Shown here: positions 51,814 through 59,908 of the stretch, in pieces
Layout of the letters: every line of letters begins with the position of its first letter
Numbering within the stretch: position 1 is the stretch's first letter
NCBI GenBank assembly: GCA_965222725.1
Contig: OZ244969.1
Coordinates: 2,666,001 to 2,730,000 of the forward strand
DNA: 64,000 nucleotides
Reading direction: 5' to 3'
Origin: GCA-2748575 sp965222725
Lineage (GTDB): Bacteria > Pseudomonadota > Gammaproteobacteria > Pseudomonadales > Ketobacteraceae
The notes under the pieces: model-generated
What the model saw: the letters and a program-made list of their open reading frames with translations, nothing else
What the model was told of the DNA's origin: nothing
Database searches by the model: none
Program-made: the position numbers and the translations under genes

Positions 51814-51873
51814 CTCTTATTTTTTGCTTTCGACTCTTACTTCTTGCTCTCGTCTGTTATTTTTTGCTTTCGC
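51814..51873. repeat. 20-bp tandem repeat at the plsB 3' end
   Basis: Three copies (51814-51833, 51834-51853, 51854-51873) of a unit like CTGTTATTTTTTGCTTTCGC. On the minus strand each carries GAAAGC-AAAAAA-TAA or a variant, i.e. the plsB codons ESKK and a stop. As 20 is not a multiple of 3, the three stops fall in three frames. Confidence 0.85.
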
Positions 51874-54355
51874 TGCCGGATTCTTCCAGCAGTGACACAT
51901 CCAGCTGGGCCACCTGCTGAATGGCTTCCCGCACTTCGGCGCTCAATATCAGGTGGGTTTCTTTCTCGGCGTTGTCCAGGCGTTCATCGAAAGCCAGTTT
52001 GCCATCTTCATTTACCCAGATGGTGCCGTTTTTCAATAATGCCTGCAGGAAGTTTTTAAACAACGCCTTGTCGAAAAATTCCGGTGCACTGAATTCATAC
52101 AGCAGTGACATGCGTTGGGCCATCAAATGGCAGATGTTTTCCAGATGGTTGCGGCTGAGTACGCCGGAACCGGCACGGGTCAGTATATCCACGGCAATAA
52201 AGAAACGTTCCAGCGTCTGGCGAATGGCGTTGGCCAGAATATTCAGGGAAATATACGCTTTGCTGCTGGGCTCCGGTGACCAGTACTCATCACCTTTTTT
52301 TACCACCAGTTGCAGTTCGGTAAATTTACTCAGAATCTGCTCAATGTAACCGGCAATATCTTCGGTGGCAAAATGCAGGAACAATTCAGATTGCAGGAAA
52401 GGATACACCTGCTGGCAAATGCGCAGCAGTTCCTTCTGATTAATGCGGCGGTTATTGATCAGCAGACGCGCCAGTAATGAAGGCAACGCAAACAGATGCA
52501 GATTGTTGTTGCGGAAGTAGGTCAGCAGTACCGCCTTGTCCTGTTCAATCAGCAGCACATCCCCCAGGGAATGTTTGTGGCGCTGCAATACTTCCAGGCG
52601 TTCTCCATAGGCAATCACTTCCCGGCCGGACAGCTCCGGCAATACCGTTAATGAAGAGTAGGGCACATCACGCAGCAGTGACAGATACATATCCAGCTGC
52701 TTTTCCAATAAGGTTTCGTCCATGGCGTGCTTGTTGGTGGCCAGCAGCACCTGCGACAGCAGACTGATGGGATTTACCACCGCCGAATCATTGATATGGG
52801 TAATGATTTTCTGGCCAAGGCTGCCCACCACATCGGATACCCAGGGAGGCTGATTGTCTTCGTCGTAGGCTTCGGTGCGCCAGCCGGGATTGATCTGGTC
52901 CAGCTGATCGTTCAGGTGAATGGGCTCACCAAAATTTACATGTACCTGGCCAAAGGTGCCGCGGATACGGCGCAGAGTCTGGAAAATATCCAGCAGGGAT
53001 TCTTTCTTTTTCGCCTTGCCGTGCAGTTCGCCTACATAGGTGCCGCCTTCCAGCACTTTTTCATACCCGAAATAGATAGGCACAAACACAAACTTGCGCC
53101 GCCGGGTCCGCAGAAAACTGCGAACCGTCATGGAAATCATGCCAGGGCGGGGTTGCAGCAGGCGGCCGGTACGGCTGCGGCCCCCTTCAATAAAGTATTC
53201 CACGGAAAAACCGCGATCGAATACCTCGTTCACGTATTCGTTGAATACTGCCGTATAAAGCCGATTGCCTTTAAAACTGCGGCGCAGGAAGAAAGCACCC
53301 CCATGGCGCAGAATGGTTCCCAGCACCGGCAGATTCAGGTTAATACCGGCGGCGATATGGGGTGGCACCAGGCCGTTTTTAAAGAGCACATAGGACATCA
53401 ACAGGTAATCGATATGACTGCGGTGGCAGGGCACGTAAATCACCACGTTATCGGTGGCCACTTTCTGCAAACGCTCCATGCCGGTAATGGATACGCCGTC
53501 ATACAGCCGGTTCCATAACCAGGTGAGCACCACTTCATAAATACGGATCACCGGATGGGAATAATCCGCGGCGATTTCCTCGGCATACTTGCGGGCTTCC
53601 ACCGCCACTTTGCGTTTGGGATTGTCGCTGCGCTGGGCCTGGTCCTCAATGGCTTTCACCACCGGTGGTTTGCGCAATACCGCATTCACGATGGTGCGTT
53701 TGTGGGACAGGTCAGGCCCGATCACGGTTTCCCGCAGGCGCCGGAAGTGCACCCGCAGTACCCGCGACAGTTTGCGCACGGTGCGTTCGTTGGAATCACT
53801 GTCGGTCAGGGTCTGGCGAATGGAAATAGGATCGCTGAAACGGATCATGGTGGCACGGCCCTGTACCATGATAATCACCAGCTTGCGGAAGAAGCCCGGC
53901 ACAGACCAGCTGTCGGAAAACAGCAGCTTGAAGATGGAGTTTTCCTTGTCCGGTACCCGCCCCCAGAATATGGACACAGGCACTATCTGAATATCACCGG
54001 CTTCCGTGTCAGCCACGGCATCCACGGCGCTCACCAGTTTGGCAGGCAGGGACTGAATTACCGGTTTTCGGTTGAAGGCGCTTTTCGGCTCCGCCAGAAA
54101 GAATGACCCGGTTTTTTCCTGATGCTCCCCCAGCAACAGGCCTTCGGTGGGGCGGGGCAGGTTCAGGGCTTTACATTCTTCATCCAGAACCAGCAGGTCA
54201 GACAGGGATTTGTTCTTGAGAACATAGAGAATGGGTTTTTCAGGATCAAAATTCAGGGTTTTGATGTCACTGGGCAGTACCGTGGTTTTCACGAAAATAT
54301 AAAGAATGCGACGAACCAGCCAATAAATCAGGCGGTTTAAACCCAAACCTTTCAT
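51857..54355 (-). CDS. plsB: Glycerol-3-phosphate acyltransferase PlsB
   Basis: PlsB acylates sn-glycerol 3-phosphate at position 1, starting phospholipid synthesis at the inner membrane. The HX4D catalytic motif is VPCHRSHIDYLLMS. Other acyltransferase blocks are GGAFFLRRSFKGN, FSVEYFIEGGRSRTGRLLQP and FVPIYFGYEKV. Length is 832, similar to pseudomonad PlsB. The C-terminus ESGSESKK lies inside a tandem repeat that duplicates its stop codon. A good promoter is at 54486-54458. Confidence 0.96.
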   Translation of the reverse strand: MKGLGLNRLIYWLVRRILYIFVKTTVLPSDIKTLNFDPEKPILYVLKNKSLSDLLVLDEECKALNLPRPTEGLLLGEHQEKTGSFFLAEPKSAFNRKPVIQSLPAKLVSAVDAVADTEAGDIQIVPVSIFWGRVPDKENSIFKLLFSDSWSVPGFFRKLVIIMVQGRATMIRFSDPISIRQTLTDSDSNERTVRKLSRVLRVHFRRLRETVIGPDLSHKRTIVNAVLRKPPVVKAIEDQAQRSDNPKRKVAVEARKYAEEIAADYSHPVIRIYEVVLTWLWNRLYDGVSITGMERLQKVATDNVVIYVPCHRSHIDYLLMSYVLFKNGLVPPHIAAGINLNLPVLGTILRHGGAFFLRRSFKGNRLYTAVFNEYVNEVFDRGFSVEYFIEGGRSRTGRLLQPRPGMISMTVRSFLRTRRRKFVFVPIYFGYEKVLEGGTYVGELHGKAKKKESLLDIFQTLRRIRGTFGQVHVNFGEPIHLNDQLDQINPGWRTEAYDEDNQPPWVSDVVGSLGQKIITHINDSAVVNPISLLSQVLLATNKHAMDETLLEKQLDMYLSLLRDVPYSSLTVLPELSGREVIAYGERLEVLQRHKHSLGDVLLIEQDKAVLLTYFRNNNLHLFALPSLLARLLINNRRINQKELLRICQQVYPFLQSELFLHFATEDIAGYIEQILSKFTELQLVVKKGDEYWSPEPSSKAYISLNILANAIRQTLERFFIAVDILTRAGSGVLSRNHLENICHLMAQRMSLLYEFSAPEFFDKALFKNFLQALLKNGTIWVNEDGKLAFDERLDNAEKETHLILSAEVREAIQQVAQLDVSLLEESGSESKK

Positions 54356-54661
54356 TGTTTTAGATCCTGTTGACTACTGCTACCGATGAATTGAAATGCC
54401 ATTGGCGATGGAAAGGGCCGAATGGGCGCTAGTTTACTGGCTAGCCGTTAAACCCGCAAAATACCCCCGGGCTTTGGTTGTAACAAAAGATTAACTGCCC
54501 GGAACCCGCCGCCAAGTGCTTGAAAAAACGCTCGTTCGCCCCAATTGTGACCCCCGTTGCGGTATTCAATGGGGGCGCCAGGGTTTACACTCGATGCCCC
54601 TGTTTCCGCGCACCCTAATCGAATAACAGATCAATGGACGGACCAGAAGGTTTCATTTCCC
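54356..54661. other. plsB / ABC transporter divergent intergenic region
   Basis: The 306 bases hold the leftward plsB promoter and a 9-bp hairpin: CCCCCGTTG (54551-54559) with CAATGGGGG (54567-54575), one G-U, loop of seven. A -10-like TACACT (54586-54591) lies just beyond it for the ABC genes, with no good -35. Nothing else is seen. Confidence 0.5.
54458..54486 (-). promoter_or_regulatory. plsB promoter
   Basis: On the minus strand TTGTTA (54486-54481) and TATTTT (54463-54458) are spaced 17 bases, about 95 bases before the plsB start. Confidence 0.5.
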
Positions 54662-55588
54662 ATGATTACCATTGAAAAATTGACCAAGACATTTCAGGGC
54701 CACACCGCCGTGGATCACCTGAGTTTCAGTGTAGCACCCGGTGAGGTGTTGGGGTTTCTGGGGCCCAATGGCGCTGGTAAATCCACCACCATGAAAATGA
54801 TCACCGGATTCCTTACGCCCACTTCCGGTAAGGTGTTGCTTTACGGCAAAGACACCCAGGAAGATCCGGTTCAGTGCAAGTCACTGATTGGCTACCTTCC
54901 GGAGGGTGCCCCCGCCTATGGTGACATGACTCCCTACAGTTTTCTGAAGTTCATCGGCAAGGTGCGTGGCATGTCCGGCCCGCAGCTGGCAGGCCGGCTG
55001 AAGGAAGTGGCAGAAACCCTGGCGCTGGATGAGGTGCTTCACCAGAGCATTGAAACCCTGTCCAAAGGTTTCAAGCGGCGGGTGGGCCTGGCCCAGGCCA
55101 TACTCCATGATCCAAAAATCCTGATTCTGGATGAGCCCACCGATGGCCTGGATCCCAACCAGAAGCACGAAGTGCGCAAACTGATCCAGAATCTGTCGGA
55201 AGACAAGATCGTGATTATCTCCACCCATATTCTGGAGGAGGTGTCCGCTGTTTGTTCCCGGGCCATTATTATCAGCAACGGCAAAGTGCAGATGGATTGC
55301 ACCCCGGCAGAACTGGAGGCCCGTTCCCGCTATCACGGTGCCATTCGCATGGACTTCAGCGAAGCACCGGACGCCGCCGATGCCATTGAAGCCCTGCCGG
55401 AAGTGGACAGCCTGGAAGTGATGGCCGACGGCCATTCCATGATGGTGTTCCCCAAGCCGGGGCAAACCCTGTTCCGGCCCATTAACCAGCTGATACAGGA
55501 TAACCACTGGCAGGTAAAAGAGCTGCATGTGGAGAGGGGCCGGCTGGATGAGGTTTTCCGCGATATTACCGCCGGCGGATCACATTAA
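54662..55588 (+). CDS. ABC transporter ATPase (GldA-like)
   Basis: This is the ATPase of a Gld-type exporter. Walker A is GPNGAGKSTT, the ABC signature is LSKGFKRRVGLAQA, and Walker B is ILILDEPTDGLDP with the H-loop STHILEEV. A C-terminal ~80-residue domain follows, as in GldA/NatA-type subunits. The ATG at 54662 gives 308 residues; an upstream start at 54557 would add a poorly conserved 35 residues and cover the probable leader. The permease starts 10 bases after the stop. Confidence 0.92.
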   Translation: MITIEKLTKTFQGHTAVDHLSFSVAPGEVLGFLGPNGAGKSTTMKMITGFLTPTSGKVLLYGKDTQEDPVQCKSLIGYLPEGAPAYGDMTPYSFLKFIGKVRGMSGPQLAGRLKEVAETLALDEVLHQSIETLSKGFKRRVGLAQAILHDPKILILDEPTDGLDPNQKHEVRKLIQNLSEDKIVIISTHILEEVSAVCSRAIIISNGKVQMDCTPAELEARSRYHGAIRMDFSEAPDAADAIEALPEVDSLEVMADGHSMMVFPKPGQTLFRPINQLIQDNHWQVKELHVERGRLDEVFRDITAGGSH

Positions 55589-55598
55589 GGAGGGGATC

Positions 55599-56333
55599 AT
55601 GAGTCAGTTTCGTGTTGTGTTGTCCCGGGAACTCGCCAGTTATTTTGCGACGCCCCTGGCTTACGTGTTTATTGTGATTTTTCTGATGTTAAGCGGCGCC
55701 TTTACCTTTTTTATGGGCGGCTTTTTTGAACGGGGGCAGGCTGATCTGTGGCCCTTCTTCAATTTCCATCCCTGGTTATATCTGTTTCTGGTACCGGCCA
55801 TTTCCATGCGCCTGTGGGCCGAGGAACGCAAGAGCGGCACCATTGAGTTACTGATGACGCTGCCTCTGTCGTTACGTTCTGCGGTGTTCGGCAAATTCTT
55901 TGCCGCCTGGATTTTTACCGGTGTGGCACTGGCGCTGACCTTTCCCATCTGGATTACGGTGAACTATCTGGGCAACCCGGATAACGGTGCCATTCTGGCG
56001 GGGTATCTCGGCAGCTGGTTAATGGCCGGCGGTTTTCTTGCCATCGGTTCCTGTATTTCCGCCACCACCAAAAACCAGGTGATTGCTTTCATTATTTCCG
56101 TGGTGATCTGCTTTCTGTTTGTGGTGAGCGGTTTCAATATCGTGCTGGACTGGTTCACCAGCTGGGCACCGGATGCCCTGGTGGATTCCGTGGCGGCACT
56201 GAGTTTTCTGACCCACTTCAATGCCATTGCCAAGGGCGTGCTGGACTTCAGGGATCTGGCCTATTTCGTGATTGTGATCGCCGGCTGGCTGCTGGCGACT
56301 GCCATCGTTATTGACCTGAAGAAAGCGAGTTAA
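55599..56333 (+). CDS. ABC transporter permease (GldF-like, ABC-2 family)
   Basis: The 244-residue protein has six membrane helices and the ABC-2 segments LYLFLVPAISMRLWAEERKS and GTIELLMTLPLSL characteristic of the GldF/NosY-like group. A very strong SD, AAGGAGGGG, precedes the ATG. It works with the ATPase before it and the GldG-like protein after it. Substrate unknown; in Bacteroidetes the same trio supports gliding, but homologues are widespread in non-gliding bacteria. Confidence 0.9.
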   Translation: MSQFRVVLSRELASYFATPLAYVFIVIFLMLSGAFTFFMGGFFERGQADLWPFFNFHPWLYLFLVPAISMRLWAEERKSGTIELLMTLPLSLRSAVFGKFFAAWIFTGVALALTFPIWITVNYLGNPDNGAILAGYLGSWLMAGGFLAIGSCISATTKNQVIAFIISVVICFLFVVSGFNIVLDWFTSWAPDALVDSVAALSFLTHFNAIAKGVLDFRDLAYFVIVIAGWLLATAIVIDLKKAS

Positions 56334-56344
56334 GGAGAGCGACC

Positions 56345-58252
56345 ATGGGAATCAGACGTTTATTTTCTACCGTGGGGCTCGTGGTACTGGCGGGCCTGGT
56401 ACTGGTATCTACCCTGATCACCGATGCGGTATTTCAGGGGCTGCGTATCGACCTCACCGAGAACAATCTTTACACCCTGTCCAATGGCAGTAAAAACATC
56501 GCCTCCGGCCTTGATGAGCCGCTGGAGCTGTATTTTTTCTTCTCCCGCGATGCCACCAAGGATGCCCTGGCCTGGCGTAATTACGGCAAACAGGTGCGCG
56601 AACTGCTGGAGGAATTCGAGCTGGCCTCTGACGGCAAACTCAAGCTGCACGTGATTGATCCTGAACCTTTTTCTGAAGAGGAAGATCAGGCCGCGGAGTA
56701 TGGCCTGGAAGCGGTAAACCTTACCGCCGGTGGCGATGCGGTTTACTTCGGGCTGGCGGCCAAGCCTGAATCCGGTGAACGCCCGGCGGAAGTGATTCCG
56801 TTTTTCCAGCCGGACCGGCAAGAGTTTCTGGAATACGATATCGCCCGGCTGATTTATCAGACCAGTCAGACAGACAAACCCACCGTGGGCCTGATCAGCG
56901 ATCTGGAAGTGAACGGTGGTTTTGACATGATGACCCGCCAGCCCAAACAGCCCTGGATTGCCATTTCCCAGCTGCAGCAATTGTTCAAGGTGAAAAACCT
57001 GGAGCGGGATCTGGAAGAAGTGGAAAAGGGCATCGATCTGCTGCTGGTGATTCATCCCAAGGAGCTGCCCGATAACACTCTCTATGCTATTGACCAGTTT
57101 GTACTGGGGGGTGGCCGTGCCATGATCTTTGTGGATCCCTTTGCCGAGCAGGACACTCAGGCCATGATGGGTGGCGCCGGTGCCGATCTGTCGTCGGATC
57201 TGTCGAAACTGCTGAATGCCTGGGGCCTGAATTATGACCCGCTGCAGTTTGTGGGAGATTATCAGTTGGCCTTGCCTGTGGGCGTGGAACCCGGTCGTCC
57301 CCCGGTGAAGCACCTGGGGATTCTGCAACTGACGGAAGACAACCATGCCGTGGAAGAGGATATCGTCATCAGCCAGCTGGAGAGTATTAATCTGTCGTCG
57401 GCGGGTTATCTTGAAATCCGCGAAGGGGCAAGCACCCGCATTCAGCCGCTGCTGGAATCCAGTGAATATGCCATGCCCATGGATACGGAAAAACTGGTGA
57501 GCATGCGTAATCCGGCGGAGTTGACGGTGGGTTTTGAACCCACCGGTAAAAAATATGTATTCGCCGCCCGCGTGACCGGTGAAGCCCAAACCGCATTCCC
57601 GGATGGTGTGCCGGTGGAGTCAGTGGTGGAAACCGGTGAGGATGCGGCTGATGCGGAAGAGCCCGCCAAAGCGGATGACCCGGAACAGCGCCGCTCCGGT
57701 ACGGTGAACCTGGTGGTGGTAGCCGACACGGATCTGCTTACCGACCGTTTATGGGTACAGCTGCAAAGCTTTTTCGGGCAGCAGATTGCCCAGCCCTTTG
57801 CGGATAATAATGCCTTCCTCACCAACTCGGTGGATTATCTTTCCGGCAGCAGTGATCTGATTGAAATCCGCAGTCGGGGTCGTTTTATCCGGCCCTTTAC
57901 GGTAGTGCAGGACATGAACCGCGAAGCCCAGGCGGCTTTCCACGAGAAAGAGCAGAACCTGCAACAGCAGCTGGAAGCCACCGAGCAAAAACTCATGGAG
58001 CTGCAAAACCAGCGGGATGACAAAGGCAATGTGCTTACCCTGAGCCCGGAGCAGGAACAGGAAATTGCCCGCTTTGAAGAGCAGAAACTATCCATCCGCA
58101 AACAGTTGCGCGAGGTTCAGCATCAACTCAACAAGGACATTGATCAGCTCGCCTTTCAGTTAAAGCTGATCAATATTGTGGCCGTGCCGGCGCTGCTGAC
58201 ATTGCTGGTGATTGCGGTGGCACTGGTGCGCCGCCGCCGGGCGAGAGCCTGA
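56345..58252 (+). CDS. GldG-like ABC transporter accessory protein
   Basis: The 635-residue product has one N-terminal helix (about 8-28) and one C-terminal helix (about 608-628). Between them is a large periplasmic part with the family motif DLTENNLYTLSNGSKNI and a central beta-rich domain (PTVGLISDLEVNG; GGGRAMIFVDPF). Residues ~530-600 are a Gln/Glu-rich coiled coil. It belongs to the GldG/ABC_transp_aux family. The operon frequently ends with a DUF4340 gene, which is missing here: tilS comes next. Confidence 0.9.
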   Translation: MGIRRLFSTVGLVVLAGLVLVSTLITDAVFQGLRIDLTENNLYTLSNGSKNIASGLDEPLELYFFFSRDATKDALAWRNYGKQVRELLEEFELASDGKLKLHVIDPEPFSEEEDQAAEYGLEAVNLTAGGDAVYFGLAAKPESGERPAEVIPFFQPDRQEFLEYDIARLIYQTSQTDKPTVGLISDLEVNGGFDMMTRQPKQPWIAISQLQQLFKVKNLERDLEEVEKGIDLLLVIHPKELPDNTLYAIDQFVLGGGRAMIFVDPFAEQDTQAMMGGAGADLSSDLSKLLNAWGLNYDPLQFVGDYQLALPVGVEPGRPPVKHLGILQLTEDNHAVEEDIVISQLESINLSSAGYLEIREGASTRIQPLLESSEYAMPMDTEKLVSMRNPAELTVGFEPTGKKYVFAARVTGEAQTAFPDGVPVESVVETGEDAADAEEPAKADDPEQRRSGTVNLVVVADTDLLTDRLWVQLQSFFGQQIAQPFADNNAFLTNSVDYLSGSSDLIEIRSRGRFIRPFTVVQDMNREAQAAFHEKEQNLQQQLEATEQKLMELQNQRDDKGNVLTLSPEQEQEIARFEEQKLSIRKQLREVQHQLNKDIDQLAFQLKLINIVAVPALLTLLVIAVALVRRRRARA

Positions 58253-58263
58253 GGTTGCACCCG

Positions 58264-58293
58264 GGCTTCCCGTTGCCATAGCGGCCGGGAAGC
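58264..58293 (+). terminator. Hairpin after the Gld-like operon
   Basis: GGCTTCCCG and CGGGAAGCC form a 9-bp stem with a 12-13 base loop. The tail TTGCCCCTT is only weakly U-rich, so termination may be partial or Rho-assisted. Confidence 0.5.
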
Positions 58294-58324
58294 CTTGCCC
58301 CTTAAAGCCTGCTATTCTTTGCCC

Positions 58325-59746
58325 ATGCACAAGCCCGGCCCCCTTACTTCTGACTTTTTTCTGCAACAGCCAGCGCCTCGGTCCGCGGACCGCTGGGTAA
58401 TTGGTTTCAGCGGTGGCCTGGATTCGTCGGTGTTGTTGCACCTGTGTGCGGCTTACCGGGATCAGCATCAGCCCAACCTGCAACTGGCAGCGGTGCATGT
58501 CCACCATGGCCTCGCCAGTGAAGCCGACGCCTGGCTGAATCACTGTCAGCAAGTCTGTGAACAGAACCGGATTTCTTTGCAAAGCTGCCGGGTGCAGATA
58601 GCGGCGGAAAGCCGCCGCAGTATCGAGCAGCTGGCCCGCCGGGCCCGCTATGCCTGTTTTCGTGAATACTCTGGCCCGGACGACCTCCTGTTGCTGGCCC
58701 ACCATCAGGATGATCAGGCAGAAACCCTGTTGTATCGGTTGATGCGCGGCAGTGGCGTGCTGGGGCTGCGGGGAATGGACGTTTATACGGAGGAGCGGGG
58801 CTTGCAGATCTGGCGGCCATTACTGTCGGTGAGCCGTAACACCCTGGAATCCCATGCCCGGCAGCTGGGGTTAAGCTGGGTGGAAGACCCCTCCAATAAA
58901 GATACCCGTTACGATCGCAATTTTATCCGTCAGGAGCTGGTGCCTCTGTTATTCCGGCGCTGGCCCTCGGCCCGCCAGACCCTGAGCCGCACCGCCCGAC
59001 TGGCGGCGGAAAGCGCTCATCTCAACGATGTGCTGGCCCGTCTGGATCTGGCACCGGCGCTCCTGGAACCCGTGCCCGGCAGTATGCTGATTGCCGGCCT
59101 GCAATCACTGGATTCGCCCCGGCTGAACAACAGTCTGCGCTACTGGCTGCGCCAGCAAGGCGCCAGCTTGCCATCGGAACAGCTGTTGCTGCAGGTGGCC
59201 GAGGCCGTTCGGGGCTACCACCCGGAACAGAATACCCGGATCGACTGGGGGCAGGCCGGGGGTGAAGGTCGCTGGGAATTACGTACCTTTCAGCAGCGGC
59301 TCTGGCTGCTGCGCGCCAGTGAACCGGTGCCGGATCACTGGCAGGCCACTCTGGTGCCGGAACAGCTCCTGGAACTGCCTGCCGGGTTGGGGCTGTTGCA
59401 GCTGCATTCCCCGGCTAAAGGCAACACCAGCGGTGAACGCACACACGGGCAAAAGGTAGAGGCCGTCAGGCTTTCCCCGGATAGCCTGACACAGCCTTTG
59501 CGCGTGCGTTTCCGCCAGGGCGGGGAGCGCTTCCAGCCTGCAGGGCGTCCGGCAAAGCCCCTGAAAAAATGGCTTCACGAATGGCAGGTGCCGCCCTGGG
59601 AGCGTGACCGTTTGCCTTTGTTATTCTGCGGTGAACAATTGCTGTGGGTGCCGGGATACGGTGTGGCGCAAGGCCGGGAAGCCCCAGCGGAGGATTCCGG
59701 ATCGCTGCTGCTGGAATGGCGGTGCCCTGAAAACCGCCCGGATTGA
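58325..59746 (+). CDS. tilS: tRNA(Ile)-lysidine synthetase
   Basis: TilS changes C34 of the CAU-anticodon tRNA-Ile to lysidine, so that it reads AUA. The PP-loop is WVIGFSGGLDSSVLLH, with further motifs VHVHHGLASEADAW, LLAHHQDDQAETLLYRLMRG and NFIRQELVPLL. A substrate-binding C-terminal domain (FRQGGERFQPAGRPAKPLKK) ends the chain. ATG 58325 gives 473 residues; a TTG at 58295 would add ten residues of no family character. The gene stop overlaps the -35 of the pyrG promoter. Confidence 0.95.
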   Translation: MHKPGPLTSDFFLQQPAPRSADRWVIGFSGGLDSSVLLHLCAAYRDQHQPNLQLAAVHVHHGLASEADAWLNHCQQVCEQNRISLQSCRVQIAAESRRSIEQLARRARYACFREYSGPDDLLLLAHHQDDQAETLLYRLMRGSGVLGLRGMDVYTEERGLQIWRPLLSVSRNTLESHARQLGLSWVEDPSNKDTRYDRNFIRQELVPLLFRRWPSARQTLSRTARLAAESAHLNDVLARLDLAPALLEPVPGSMLIAGLQSLDSPRLNNSLRYWLRQQGASLPSEQLLLQVAEAVRGYHPEQNTRIDWGQAGGEGRWELRTFQQRLWLLRASEPVPDHWQATLVPEQLLELPAGLGLLQLHSPAKGNTSGERTHGQKVEAVRLSPDSLTQPLRVRFRQGGERFQPAGRPAKPLKKWLHEWQVPPWERDRLPLLFCGEQLLWVPGYGVAQGREAPAEDSGSLLLEWRCPENRPD

Positions 59747-59779
59747 GATATCCCCCCACATCCTGTACACTTTCCCCCC
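59743..59779 (+). promoter_or_regulatory. pyrG promoter with C-tract start region
   Basis: TTGAGA (59743-59748) and TACACT (59766-59771) are spaced exactly 17 bases. The expected start, 6-8 bases downstream, falls in six C residues (59774-59779). CTP-dependent initiation or stuttering is inferred from this layout. Confidence 0.55.
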
Positions 59780-59908
59780 GTTCTGAGCCTGGGCCGACAC
59801 GCGCAAAAAGCAGGCTGCCTCCTGGTAAATGGCTGGAAACTGGCGGGCAACCAACCTGCCGCCTGAAAGCCGAAAAATGTTCCCTATTTCCGTCGCAGTG
59901 GATTTTTA

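Noticed and set aside
56360..57589. Long open frame opposite the GldG-like gene (409 codons, minus strand)
   Set aside because: The plus-strand protein has membrane helices, family motifs and operon spacing; the antisense frame has none.
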